Source of the DNA: Margaritifera margaritifera
Lineage: Eukaryota; Mollusca; Bivalvia; Unionida; Margaritiferidae
DNA length: 64,000 bases
NCBI GenBank assembly: GCA_029931535.1
Contig: JAQPZY010001675.1
Coordinates: 7,587,501-7,651,500 of the forward strand
Direction: 5' to 3'
Below the pieces are notes generated by a model. That model made no database searches and was not told the DNA's origin. It saw only the letters and a program-made list of their open reading frames with translations. Position numbers and translations under genes: made by a program. Positions 1-11,967 of this stretch are shown piece by piece (the stretch's first letter is position 1; each line of letters opens with the position of its first letter).

Positions 1-540
1 AGTAGTTTAATAGCTCGTCAGGCGTCAGTACCACAATAAGGTAGTACCACCAGTTTAATAGCTTGTCAGGCATCAGTGCCACAATAAAGTAGTACCAACT
101 GTTTAATAACTTGACTGGCGTCAGTACCACGGTAAAGTAGTAGAGATATCTGCCAATGCATGACACAGTTTGAAAACACTTAGTATCATTCTAGGCTTTC
201 TGGCACGCTATAAGATGCTAGATAATTTTGTTGTTTTGTCAGCCATGTTTTGAGGCAACCGCACTGAATTGAAGTTGCCTTATACCAAAAGGGCATGCAT
301 GGACTAGGGATTTCATTAGCCCTAGAAATGAAATTACACTCAACAATGACAAGAACAAAAATAAAAATAAAATTAAAATCCCACCTTAAAGTTATGACTT
401 GCCTGACATACTTATCGGGGCCGTGCTGCCACTAAATTTTAAAACGAAAGTGTATTTCTTTCTAAACCAAACAATAAATTGAATATAACGGAACCTTCAA
501 GCTTTCTTGTAGACTTGGATATTTAGTCGGTTGAAAAAGC

Positions 541-554
541 GTGTGTGTGTATGT

Positions 555-615
<61 letters not shown>
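541..615. repeat. (GT)n microsatellite
   Basis: About 75 bp of nearly pure GT with two interruptions. Confidence 0.95.
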
Positions 616-726
616 GTAGACTTGTGGTTGCAAAATATTTGTATATTCTCTGTTCAGTTCTCACTTCATTCTATGTATGTTCTCTTTGTATGGATTGCAC
701 TAATTCTGCTTGTGCTATGCATGTAG

Positions 727-833
727 CAGTTACTGGTATATGCCAGTTACTGATATATGCCAGTTACTGATATATGCCAGTTACTGATATATGCCAGTTA
801 CTGATATATGGCAGTTACTGATATATGCCAGTT
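727..833. repeat. 17-bp tandem repeat
   Basis: About six copies of CAGTTACTGATATATGC, nearly identical. Confidence 0.93.
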
Positions 834-966
834 GTATTTTGTCTTTCGTGTGCGACTCTGTTGTTAAATCTCTGTAGAAAAGAAGAAAAATAATGAATGA
901 TAAGCACACAGTATATAAAGGGAATTTGAAAATTTTATTCAAACATAAATGTCAGCACGCCTTGGT

Positions 967-1210
967 AGCCATATGGATAAGGAGTCAATATTATTATTCT
1001 TAATAGTATCCATGTAGATAAGGGGTCAATATTATTGTTAATAGTGGAAGTCATATGGATAAGAAGTCAATATTATTATTCATAACAGTATCCATGTAGA
1101 TAAACGGTCAATATTATTCTTAATAGTGGTAGCCATATGGATATGGGGTCAATATTATTCTTAATAGTGGTTGCCATATGGATAAGGGGTCAATAATATT
1201 CTTCATAATA
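967..1210. repeat. ~41-bp tandem repeat
   Basis: Six imperfect units of the form CATATGGATAAGGGGTCAAT followed by ATTATTCTTAATAGTGG. Two subtypes (CATATGGAT and CATGTAGAT) alternate in the first four units. Confidence 0.88.
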
Positions 1211-2565
1211 CTGCACTTCAGATTGTTCAACTCAAACTGGAAACTTGTTATTGATATTTTTCTATTGTCAAACTTTTAGTGACAATTTCTATTGTTATTC
1301 GTTGTATGTTCAGCGTTTCAATTTGAATCGTATCCTGTTAATTTTAACCATTATATTTATTTGTATGTTTGACATAACTTTGTCTTTAATTTCCATTATA
1401 TCATCAGAACTGGAATATGAATTGCACAGACGGTATAATATTACCTATATTCATTTAAAATACACAGAAAATTGCCAACATCGTAGACTCAAATCATAAA
1501 TTGCCAGCAGATCCGGGTCTCCATTGTTCGTTTTACTTATTACTTGAAGCAAAACAGCTTAGACCCTGATGTTTATGGTTATATTTTCTCTTTATTTCTG
1601 GCTATAAAGACATTCCGTGATCAAAGAGCTGCATACAGAGCTGTAGGTCATCTTGCAGCTAATCCATGGTAACCCCCTCCCCCGGTTTCTCCAATCTCAG
1701 GGCACTATCGTAACCTTCGCTTTTTACTCTTTTGTCGACAGTTCATCTGTTCTGCTCGGGGAAATTTTAACTAGCTTGTCCTATTGCTTACCTGTAATAA
1801 GTGTAGTAAATAAGCTGGGCCTTTCGCTTTGTTTTCCATGTTCATAACTGCTTGGTTTGTTTGAATGTTTTTTTTCTTTACAATTTAGCACGCAACCGTT
1901 TTATTTAGCGTTGCAACTATAGCTATCACGGTCTCTTGTTTTTATTTCTTTGGGTAGAATCGGGTCTGATGCGTTTGGAGAAAATGTTTTGTTTTGTCTT
2001 TCAGCTGTTCCCTATAGACTCACCCCAGCAACAAACAACCCAAGAAAAAGATATATCTTCTTTCCAATATCTTCTTTCCAGTAAGAATGCTTTAGCTCCC
2101 TTTAGCTGTCTATGGCCTTGTCTTGCCATTCTGTATTCTGTTTGTATTCTCCATGAACAGTTAGAAAATCTTGTGATTTTCTATTTGTTTCATAATTATT
2201 GCCCTCCTGTAACTGATTGTCTTGCTTATCTTATCCCTGATGTCAAATTCTTTCTTTTTATTGCAGTGTCTTTGTCTCCTCCTCCACCTAGCCCCATCAA
2301 CAGGTCACTTCGCTGTCTTTGTTTGTTCCTGTCTCAGTCTGACATGTCCCTCTGTCCACACCGAAAGTGCACTAACTATTGGTAACATTTTTTGAGGATT
2401 ACACTCGATAAATAAACTCGCTATCAAACAGCAATTTGCTTTTCAGAGTTTAGTCACATTTTTCTTGTAGGAGAAGGTGTGTCTCTTGGTCAGTTAAATT
2501 TCAGTCTGCTTGAAATAGGGCACAGCTAGACTAAATAATATATTTTGAAGATGTTATGTAATATA
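1211..2565. other. No recognisable gene
   Basis: Open frames at 1245-1499 and 1936-2385 have no domain, no start or splice context and low-complexity stretches. I see no supported feature here. The same applies to 1-540 and 3764-3963, where only short AT-rich sequence and the TLR acceptor (3951-3963) are present. Confidence 0.5.
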
Positions 2566-2582
2566 TATATATATATATATAT
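2566..2582. repeat. (AT)n microsatellite
   Basis: About 17 bp of pure AT. Confidence 0.85.
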
Positions 2583-2817
2583 AGTGCAGATAAACCTTAT
2601 ACCTTGTACGGTAGTGCCTATTTACCACTATTTAAACTGCTTTTTTTTTTTTGCCGTCTAATTTTGATCATGCGTGATTTCATCTAACCATAGCTCTGTC
2701 ACCATGGAATATATGTTGATGTTAATGATATACCTTTTTGAAGGTTTCATCTGTGTGCCTCCCTTATGGTTACAATGCTGAATATCAAACTTTGAACTGT
2801 AGGTCTGTATTACCTTA

Positions 2818-3031
2818 TAATATGATATACATTTGGCTATCGTTTCTCATGCAACCCTTCTAATATGATATACACTTGGCTATCGTTTCTCATGCAACCC
2901 TTCAAATATAATATACACTTGACTATCGTTTCTCATGCAACCCTTCTAATATAATATACACTTGGCTATCGTTTCTCATGCAACCCTTCAAATATAATAT
3001 ACACTTGGCTATCGTTTCTCATGCAACCCTT
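2818..3031. repeat. 43-bp tandem repeat
   Basis: Five units containing ACACTTGGCTATCGTTTCTC and ATGCAACCCTTC, more than 90% alike by eye. It ends 25 bp before the hAT-like element. Confidence 0.93.
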
Positions 3032-3056
3032 TTCCAAATGTGCATTAGCCTCTTCA

Positions 3057-3755
3057 CACAGGGGTTTGACGTTAGATAGTGCCTATATTTTACCTTTACT
3101 GTAATAAAGACAAGCAAGGACAGTCGCCATCTTTCTTTCCTTACGTTAGAGTCATACCGGCAGACCAGTAGATAATTCTTCTTTAAACAGCGCTTCTTTC
3201 ACATTTGTATGTTATAAATCCAATGAGCACGCTTTATGCTTCACTTTAATTACTCATGCTATGCGTTGAACAGCTTCATCGGTTTTTTATTACAAAATGC
3301 CACAGTGGAAATGATGCATTGGCGGAAGATATCAAGTGCCTGATTCGTACTGAATTGAATAATCACCTCGTATTGGTCGAAATCATGCACTTGTTCCATT
3401 TACTATTTATATGTACATTTTTTTTTAGTCCAATGAGAGGACGGGTGTCCATTGCATTCTGCTAAGGCACTTACCTGTTTGTTAAGTTCCGTCCCCATTT
3501 GTCTGTACTGAAGTTGGCATTTTGTAATAAAGCCGATGAAATTGTTTTGTGCATGGAATATGGTATAAAAAAAAGTATACTCGTTTGCTTTATTTCAGAA
3601 AATTGTTACAGAAATACTATATAAGAAAGAATTTTCTACCTGTATGACTCTACCGTAAGAAAGCAAAGATGGCGGTTGTCCGTCCTTGTCTTTGTTATAG
3701 AGGGGACACAATCAAGGAAAAACCTTTAGACAATATCTAACATCAAGCTCCTGTG
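3057..3755. mobile_element. hAT-like non-autonomous inverted-repeat element (699 bp)
   Basis: Starts CACAGGGGTTTGACGTTAGA and ends with the inverse, CTAACATCAAGCTCCTGTG. Imperfect inverted arms of about 250 bp include the matching blocks GACAAGCAAGGACAGTCGCC and its partner near 3675, and TTATTACAAAATGCCA with TGGCATTTTGTAATAA. It is flanked by the 8-bp near-duplicate CCTCTTCA (3049-3056) and CCTTTTCA (3756-3763), the size expected for hAT. There is no ORF of note. It lies just upstream of the TLR. Confidence 0.7.
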
Positions 3756-3991
3756 CCTTTTCATTGTTTTTCTATTTTCCTATTTATTTCATCTACGGCC
3801 AGTTCAGCGTCCTTTATTAAATTTATTTTTTATCTGATAACGATTCCGAGCTTTTTTTTTAAATTTTTGCAAAGAAAAATATTTAATTACAATCAAAATG
3901 TTAAAAGCAAGCCAATGAAATCTCGAAAGACAGACAAGTACCTACTTTTTTCTTTCTTCGTAGATCAAGCTGGACTCCGCCAGTACGAATC

Positions 3992-6302
3992 ATGATGTTG
4001 TTGTTATTTACTGTCTCAGCATCGTCGACTCCTCTGTCAGACTCTTCCCTTGGGGTATGTCCAGAGCCTTGCTTCTGCAGCAAAGCACTAACCTCCGTTA
4101 ACTGCCAGGGCAAGAAGCTCACCAGCATCCCATCTGGCATTCCGACGTCCGTAGAGAAACTCTATCTTAGCTATAATTACCTGACTTCCATTCCGGCCTT
4201 TTCATTTCAAAACCTGACCAATCTACAACTCTTATACCTGGACCACAACACAATATCATACATTGAACCTTGGGGCTTTGGAAATCTCTCAAATGTAGTG
4301 TATATCGATCTAAGAAATAACCTGCTGCCATCTCTTTTAACAAATTCATTTTCTGGCATGCCGAAACTGGAAAGTGTCTACCTAACCACAAACAAGCTTC
4401 AAACAATCGATGGACAAGCTTTTCGTGGCTCAAATAACTTGAAAAATATATCACTCAGCGCTAACAAGTTCTCATCCATTCCATCCCTTGGTTACCAACC
4501 GAACTTCAGATCCTTGGTAATAGAAGGCAACTCTATAACCAATGGGACATTTCCGGAATCTTTCTCCAGCAGCAGTCAGTTCACGGACATCATTCTCAGT
4601 AACAACAAGATTAAAAAGCTTACAAAGTCATCGTTTGCGGCTTTAAGAAACACCAGTGTTGCTAAGGTAGAAATATCTCGGAATGACATCTCAGATATTG
4701 ATGGAGACACTTTCTCGGTTTTGACATCTTTGCGGTCTTTGAAACTAGCCGTAAATCCCCTAAGTGGTCAGGCGTTGGAGATAGCGTTGAGGGGCTTGAA
4801 TAGCAAGGATTTCACCTATCTTAACATTGAAAATATCAGCCTTGACGGTAATCTTCCCAATAGTACATTCAATTTGTTGAGGAATACTTCTTTCAAGTAC
4901 CTGATTATGTCGAATAACGTCATAAGAAATATTCCAGACCACGCCTTCGCTGACCTTGAAAATCTTTTGACACTTGATCTATCTGGTTGCGGAATCATGA
5001 CTATTGAAAGTACTGCCTTTCAAGGACTGAAATCACTGGATATTCTTTTTATGAATGACAACCTTCTGAATGATGTCCCACTTAACCTACCATCGACATT
5101 GCGTAAGCTTTATTTAAATGGTAACAGAATCGCATCCCTACCAGACGATAGTTTTGCCAATCTAAATCTGCTTCAGGAGCTCTACCTGGGGGATAACTCG
5201 ATTCATGAATTGATGGAAGATTCATTCGTTGGTTTGGTAGATTTAAGTAAACTTCATCTTGTGGCAAATAAAATTGCTACACTCCCAAAACAGGTTTTTA
5301 ACTCTCTGATACGCCTCAAATCGCTCGAATTAAATAAAAACAATTTGAAGCATGTTCAAGATACAGATGACCTTTTTTCGTCAATGGTTTCATTGATTTA
5401 CTTGAACATCGCAGACAACTACTGCAATTACATTCCTATGCATTCCTTTAATAAGTTATCCTCCTTGCAGTATCTACATCTTGAAAATAACAACCTTGGT
5501 CCTTTGATAGCGAATGACGGCACATCATCTCTCCTGCTAGGACTTCAACAGTTGAGGGAACTTTATTTGGACAATAACAACATCACAGACTTGCCAGACC
5601 CTTTGTTTCGCGATTTAGTCTCTTTAAAGATTCTCGCTTTGAGGAACAACAAAATCTCTGGATGGGGTTCAGACCTCTTGATGACAAATGTCCATCTAAC
5701 GGACGTTGACCTTAGTATGAATCTCATCGCCATCCTCAGGGACCAGAATTTAAATGATCTTAGTAGTCTCGATTCCCTGAATTTGAACCTGACAGGGAAT
5801 CCATTCGCATGTACATGTGACTTAAGATGGTTCAGGGACTGGATCAAAACCACAAAAGTAAAATTGATGAACATAGATCGTTACACATGCAATTCTCCCA
5901 AGGATTGGAGCGGAAAACCTCTCATTACCTTTGACAAAACGGAGATTAAGTGCGACTTTTTCACTTGGTATGAAATAATGGCTGCCTCGTTGGTATCAAT
6001 TGTCGTGGTGACTATAGTTTTGTTCGCTTTTTATCGAAACCGGTGGCGAATTTGGTTGCGTTTGTATAAGATAAAACGGAGGCTCAGGAGGACTCGTATG
6101 GTGCTGAGAGACGGACATGGGGAATACGAGGCAGTGCCCGGAGATGACAGGAAATACGACGCCTACATCTCTTATACTGAGGAGGATTATCAGTGGGTTA
6201 TAGAGAATATCCTCAAATGCATTGATGCCGGATTAGATAATAATCATCAGGAATGTGGAGGTCGGTTCAAGTTGTACATGAAAGACAGAGATTCAATTCC
6301 AG
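3992..6302 (+). CDS. TLR coding exon 1: ectodomain, TM and start of TIR
   Basis: Encodes residues 1-770 plus one base of the next codon. The donor is CCAG|GTAAGA at 6302/6303. Without splicing the frame runs on to a stop at 6359-6361, which would cut the TIR domain in half, so splicing is required for a working receptor. The intron starts one base into the Gly codon of the box 2 motif RDSIPG. Confidence 0.92.
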
Positions 6303-9300
6303 GTAAGATTCTACTATCCTTTGCCAAAAGTTTCATTGCTCATGCGTGTGGCTGGGAGTGAGTGATGATATATACTCCTCAAGATATTCCTATATACATA
6401 CTTTTTCTATAACTTTTGTGATTATGTTCGACTTAAAATTGAAATCTCTTTTGGCTGTACCACCACCCCTTTTTATGTAGCACTTCACAAATAATATCAC
6501 AGGTATGATCAAGTTTTCAGTTGAGTTAATGTGATTCATTTACTAGTAAATATTTTGTTCTGCGTGTTAATTGCACTTGTCGTGGTTCAATGTCTAATTA
6601 TATAGAGTTGCAATAGTGTTGAGACACTATAAAGTAATACAGCAATAAATATATTGCCAATTAGGTCGAGTCTCCATGAATCAATTCCCCACCCCCTTTG
6701 TTTTAATTTATATTTTTAAATCCAAATAGTCGTGCATCTTGCCAAAAATTAACTTACGTAAGGGACTACGTTTGTTCGCATGTTCACAACAAAACAGACA
6801 GAAAAAAATTCTTGATATTGACTCAAGTTCAGAGTATCCACAGTTCACTCTAAATATGTTTTAGTCAGTCACGAGGTCAAACGCCATTCTAGTATTTGTT
6901 GTGTTACATACACTCTGTCTTTCACTTTTAACAACGTATAATGTTAATGTGACTGTACAATTTTGACAGGATATTAATCATTAGTTCTTGTCTCGCAAAT
7001 GAATTCAATATTAATCATACGAAAGTTCATTTTGGCTCGGTGCAGGACTGATTTTGGTCATTTTGTATTTCAAAAAAGACTAAGACATACATAACGGAGA
7101 TCGGTAAATGTAGCATAGCAATGTGATTTTTTGGAGTTTATGGTGAATCGACATTTGTCAAGTCTGATTATAGGCTGAAACTGGGACTAGAATTACACAC
7201 TGGTATCCAAGGCCTTTCTTAACCAATGTATGACTCGCTATTGATGTGGAAACGAGGCCCTCGTCACTGCTTTAGAACTTGAGATCAAAGGATCGTCAAA
7301 GGAATAGGGTACATATTCCCTGGGACTATCTATCTGACTCTTTGTTACTTATGGAACAGATTTCCAAATGTAAAATGTGGCATTGTGATAAAGCTAATAT
7401 TTTTTCTTTCTCGTTATTCCGAACTAAAATGTTAAATAACCACTTTAAACTGCATCAATAGAATGTCAAATCCATTCTGTACATCTTAGTGTGTTCTTTT
7501 ACAATTTGTCTTTGAAAACAAATCAACCTACAGCATGAAATAAAATGGTTTCAAAATTATCCTCAAGTCTTGGCTGTTTCTTCTTATAAAATAGGACAAA
7601 ATGGATACAGTGAAAATTCAAATAAAAGTAGCATCATTACATTTTTAATAAATGTAGAATATTGCAATATAAGGTTCATTCCTCTACTACAGATACAAAA
7701 GAAGCAAAGTGGTTTACGAAGAGGTATATACGTTTGATTGATGAACAACATTTTCAGTCAATTCAAAGGTTACACCTGATCATAAACCAGAAGAGCTTAT
7801 GGGATGGTCTGTTGTCTGTCGTCCGTCCGTACGTTAGCGCACGTTTGTTATCGCTACTCCTAAACTACTTGGAGGATTGCCATGAAACTTTACACACACA
7901 TTCAACCCAAGGTCTAGTTGGTCCTAAATGAAAATGGTGCTGCTCAGACATCCAATATGGCCGCCTAGCAGCCATCTTGAAAATATTGTTATCACTATTC
8001 CTGCTGAATGGATGGTCATATCAACATGGGGGTTTCACTAAAAGACATTTTAAGACGTCTAGTTGATCTTAAATGAACGGTAGCTATCTTGAAAATCTTG
8101 CTATCGCTACTCATCCTGAACAGAAAGTCATATCGACATGCGGTTTTTACTAGCTGACTTCTTATGATGTCTAGTTGGTCCTAAATTATTCCTGAATGGA
8201 TGGTCACATCAACATGGGGTTTTTACTAGAAGACTGTTTATAATGTCTAGTTGGTCGTAAATGAAAATGTTGCCGATCTGACGTCCAATATGGCCACCAC
8301 GGCAGCCAGCTTGAAAATCTTTTTGTCGCTAGTCACCCTGAACGGAAAGTCTTATCGACATGGGATTTTCACCAGCTGACTTCGTATGATGTCTAGTTGG
8401 TGAAAATGATTCCACTCAGACATCCAGTATGGCTTGTTATCGCTACACCTCCTGAATGCTCATATCATCATGGGGTTTTTACTGAAAGACTTTTCATAAT
8501 GTCTAGTTGCTTCTAAATGAAAATGTTGCCATCTGACGTCCTATATGGCCGCCATCTTGAAAATCTTTTTTTCGCTGCTCCTCCTGAATGGAAAGTCTTG
8601 TTGGCATGGAGTTTTCATCAGAAGACGTCGTATGGTGTCTAGCTGGCCCTAAATCAAAATCGTGCAGACTTACATCCAATATGGCCACCACTATGGTTAA
8701 TTTTGAAAATCTTATCACTCAAGAATATCTGAGATGTTTCGAACACTCAGCAGTTCTTAAGAATAAATGGTTTTGAATTCCTGGAAATTCTTTTGGGACA
8801 ATAGAGTATCAGTCTCTTCAAGGTCAAAATAAATTACAAAGCACATTTTCATATTTGCTACAAATTTAAATATATTTGTGTAATTTTTGTAAATAAATAA
8901 ATACCCTGTGTCGTATAGAAATCAGGTACTATAGGATAATGTGTCAAGTGGCTGGAAGACTTTGCGGCTGGACAGATATATTTGGTGAGGCAGAAAAGGG
9001 GAAGTATATCCCTGTGTAATTCTAGTTCCATATTGAAATAAACAAAGCGAAACATAAATTGGAAAATGCGTGACGCCAACTGAAATATGTTTAGAGAGAA
9101 CTCCCTCTTTCATTGAACACAGACTAAATATGTATGTATGTGTGTGTATGTACGTACGTATGTATTGTTTAAATTTTATATTCAATGTAGGTGAGCCTGC
9201 AATTGGTAGTATGTTGGATACGATGGATGTCAGTCGTCACGTAATAATCGTCCTAAGCCAGTACTATATTGAGGACAGATTCCATGAAATGGAGTTAGAG

Positions 9301-9510
9301 GTCATACTTGACAAGCACGTGAAGAGGGAAATCGACAGCTTTGTTGTCGTCACAGTAGGTCGACTGGAAGCCAAGCACGTGCCAAAATGTCTTCACCAGA
9401 CGATGAAACGTGAGGAATTCCTGGAATGGGAAGACGATGCAAATGCAAAAGCAGCTTTCAGGGAAAGACTTAAAGAGCGCCTTGACCAGAAAGCACGATA
9501 TGAAGATTGA
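3992..9510 (+). CDS. Toll-like receptor, two coding exons (876 aa)
   Basis: Membrane innate-immune receptor: an extracellular LRR ectodomain senses ligand and a cytosolic TIR domain recruits TIR adaptors. Joining 3992-6302 to 9191-9510 gives 2,631 nt, in frame, 876 residues. Seen in order: hydrophobic signal peptide (about 1-21); LRRNT with CPEPCFC (about 23-45); about 22 LRRs of the LxxLxLxxN type; LRRCT with CTCDLRWF (about 605-655); transmembrane helix (about 660-682); basic stop-transfer segment; TIR domain (about 720-865) with box 1 YDAYISY and box 2 RDSIPG. Box 3 (FW) is not evident; the region reads FLEWEDD. A single C-terminal cysteine cluster makes it an sccTLR (V-type) rather than a mccTLR. 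The ATG at 3992 follows a plausible acceptor ending at 3963, so a non-coding upstream exon is likely. The exact orthologue cannot be assigned because this family is heavily expanded in molluscs. Confidence 0.93.
7780..8715. repeat. Degenerate array of ~110-150-bp units in the TLR intron
   Basis: About seven units, each marked by GTCTAGTTGGTCCTAAATGA, CCATCTTGAAAATC, a GCTACTC segment and ATCAACATGGGGTTTTCACT. The same family occurs in the opposite orientation at 55225-56020. Confidence 0.85.
9128..9164. repeat. TATG/TACG simple repeat before the TLR acceptor
   Basis: ATGTATGTATGTGTGTGTAT then GTACGTACGTATGTAT. It ends about 26 bp from the acceptor, so it overlaps the likely branch-point zone. 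Confidence 0.85.
9191..9510 (+). CDS. TLR coding exon 2: C-terminal half of TIR
   Basis: The acceptor TTCAATGTAG ends at 9190. The first two bases complete the Gly codon (G|GT) and the frame continues as GEPAIGSML, then VIIVLSQYYIEDRFHEMELE, the typical central TIR helix-strand region (FVLSxxFxxSxWCxxEL in other TLRs). The stop TGA is at 9508-9510. The last residues are acidic and basic with no further motif. Confidence 0.9.
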
Positions 9511-9725
9511 TAACGGTGAAGTCTTCAGTTTTCTTTGCTTTGTGTTGTTTTTCAGTAGGTCTGTGGACCTGTAGATTTCTGGAGCCAGAGAAAGTAGTTT
9601 TACTTGTGGACGTTATTTTTACATAATTGAAATTTACATTTGGGGAAAAAGGGTATATATTACGTTTATAAGTGTCATATATCTATATCAAGGTTGAATT
9701 ACTTTTGTGCCTACTTAAAAAAAAC

Positions 9726-9731
9726 AATAAA
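9726..9731 (+). terminator. Candidate polyadenylation signal of the TLR gene
   Basis: AATAAA lies 216 bp after the TLR stop codon. It is the first canonical hexamer downstream on this strand, so it is the likely 3' end signal. The cleavage site cannot be seen directly. Confidence 0.5.
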
Positions 9732-10120
9732 TAGAAGAGCGTGTACTTCTAATATGAACGCCTAAGAGGACTTTTCTGCAAAATCTTATTCGTTCGTGGC
9801 ATTTATTAATTCTTCTCTGGAAACGTCTTCTTTAACCGGTGATAACTAATCATTAATTGTAGTTAATTTCGTATTGTAGTTTTTCATTTGTCTCCATGTT
9901 AACTTTACAGTCGTAAGTGCAGTTTTTCTTCATCATGGTTTACTATTCGTTTTATAGAATTAGCCTACACTCCCGGCAGTTTGTCTCTCTCCTCTCCCCA
10001 CCCCCACCCCCGATTTTAAAAGCGATATATACAAAGGATATAAAAAGTGCACAGAACTTAGTCATTTCATTCATCAATTCATAATTTCTAACCTGATTGT
10101 CGCCAGAGGGCCCCTAACAT

Positions 10121-10829
10121 TGTCATCTTGTTCGCCATTTGAAACTTCAAGGTCAATCCTATGGATCATACTTCGAATGTATGTCGATAGCTGCCATTCC
10201 GACATTTCGGCTATTTACGAAACACAGATTGACAGAGAAGTTACGAATGGTCAAACTATTTTTTTAAAAATTCGTATCCTATTGGTCAATCATACAGTCA
10301 ATTTAATCGTAGAAATAGCCGAGTTAATCCGAATAGATTGGGTTTCTTTTTTTGCAGATAAATTTCCGGCGAACAAAATGTATGATAATTTTTCTGTAAA
10401 TTACTGTGCCTGCATACATCCGAGGCATAATATTGTCTCGCAGAAATAGCCGAGGTAGTTCCGAATGTTTGTTCGCGCTTCAAACCAAACGGAAGCTGTC
10501 GATGCAAACAACCAGACTGCTCACGGTCCTTTTCGTTTCATAGAACAGTCCATTTTTATTACAAAAACTGTGTCGTCTGCATATACTTGCAATGTCTAGT
10601 TTTTATATTTCTAAAAAAAATAAACAAACTAAAAAGGTCTAACTCTTATATACGTGTGTTCAATGGGATATAACTCCCAAAGTTACGGAAATTTACGGAA
10701 TTATTAGCTTATCGAAGTCGGCGAACTACGCCACATCTATTGTCTGAAAAAATAGACTCGCCCACGCAAATATGGCGACCGTGTTAGTAAATAAACTCCC
10801 GTTTGGTTCGAAACGCGAACAAGATGACA
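10121..10829. repeat. Inverted-repeat element next to the foldback
   Basis: TGTCATCTTGTTCGC at 10,121-10,135 is inverted at 10,815-10,829. An internal block near 10,473-10,494 (GTTCGCGCTTCAAACCAAAC) is also inverted against 10,798-10,820. Two direct copies of AATAGCCGAG followed by TCCGAAT occur near 10,310 and 10,445. It could be a MITE or an extension of the larger foldback. Confidence 0.4.
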
Positions 10830-10892
10830 GTGTCATTACACTCGACACAGTACATTACTGACACTTTTGCTAAAGAACCACCTGCTCCTGAT

Positions 10893-11967
10893 TCATACCC
10901 GATGCTAAAATGGGTGAAAACCATGAAAATATTATGTTATGTCATATTATACATGACCCTTTAGATGAAAATATGAGACATGGTTTGTAGCTCGAGAAAT
11001 TACAGTTGCATACATAGCCCTTGATTTTTTAGTGGCATTCGCATTTACCGTGATACCTTTCAGTATTCTAAGTCATTTTAATATCAATAAATGTTTCTTT
11101 CAACGAGCTATCACATATCTTTATGAGTTAGATAAGGGAGAAGTTAGCAAACACAAAATGGCAACATTTTATGCTTTTTGTCTGGTCGGATATTGTTACG
11201 CTTGCCCCCGATCACCGGTATTTTCAAGACTGCGAGTCTTTTTAATACATTGTCGCATAAAACCAAACATGCAGCAGATGTTTATATATGTAATTACTTT
11301 TCACAAAAAATGTCGGTAACTTCCATTTGAAAGAATTCCAACCGTCTCAATTTCCACCAACTTTCGTACTAAATTATCTATTTCGGTCAAACCTCCATTC
11401 TAGAGAGCAACTTGTGGGCACCATAAAAGGGAAGATTTCTGATTGGCCGAAAGATTTAGAACGTTTCTAGGTCAATTAAATTTTGACCAATCAGTTGTTG
11501 TTTCGACATTATGTGCATTATAAATAGATTACAACAGCATGCATTATGTAAAAGTTGGGTGGGAACTGGATGAGACACTTAAAGTAATTCTGATGTAAGT
11601 TGGCAACATTTCTCCTTTGGAAAGTAATTGCATACTTATACAAATATATGCAGGTGTCTTCCCTTTGGCATGACAATGTATCGAGGCTTTAGTCTTGAAA
11701 ATACCGGCAACGTGGGGAAGGTAATATCACCTGACCAGAAGAAAAATTACAAAACAATTGTCATTTTCGGCCTCTTAACTTCTCAGAGGTCTGACTCATA
11801 CAGATGTATAATAGTTCGTTGAAAGGTAAACTTTCTAAACATCAAAATGATGCCTAAATTACTGAAAATGCGAACACCATTAAGAAATCGAGGGCTAGGT
11901 GTGAAACTACAACACAATATGTTCATGATTTTTACCCATTTTAGTATCAACCTGACATCGGGTACCT
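10893..11967. repeat. Large foldback: two inverted arms of about 0.5 kb
   Basis: The left arm (about 10,893-11,446) and right arm (about 11,487-11,967) are inverted copies with substantial divergence. Matching blocks include CCCGATGCTAAAATGGGTG with CCCATTTTAGTATCAACC reversed, AGCCCTTGATTTTTTAGTGG with its partner near 11,890, and CCGGTATTTTCAAGAC with GTCTTGAAAATACCGG near 11,700. The centre holds TGATTGG and CCAATCA, 40 bp apart. Open frames inside are short. It is a foldback-type or palindromic transposon remnant of unknown class. Confidence 0.65.

Larger units (their letters stand above)
6303..9190 (+). other. TLR intron (2,888 bp) inside the TIR coding region
   Basis: Donor GTAAGA at 6303 and acceptor TAG at 9188-9190. 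The first 1.4 kb shows no recognisable gene or repeat. A degenerate array occupies about 7780-8715, and a TATG/TACG-rich simple repeat lies just before the acceptor. Confidence 0.85.

Noticed and set aside
531..770. Open frames of repeated Cys-Val across the (GT)n tract
   Set aside because: They are a product of the dinucleotide repeat and have no gene context.
1936..2385. 149-codon open frame on the + strand
   Set aside because: No domain, no homology recognised, non-ATG upstream context, composition like translated AT-rich intergenic DNA.
4167..5874. Several - strand open frames within the TLR exon
   Set aside because: Antisense shadows of the LRR coding sequence.
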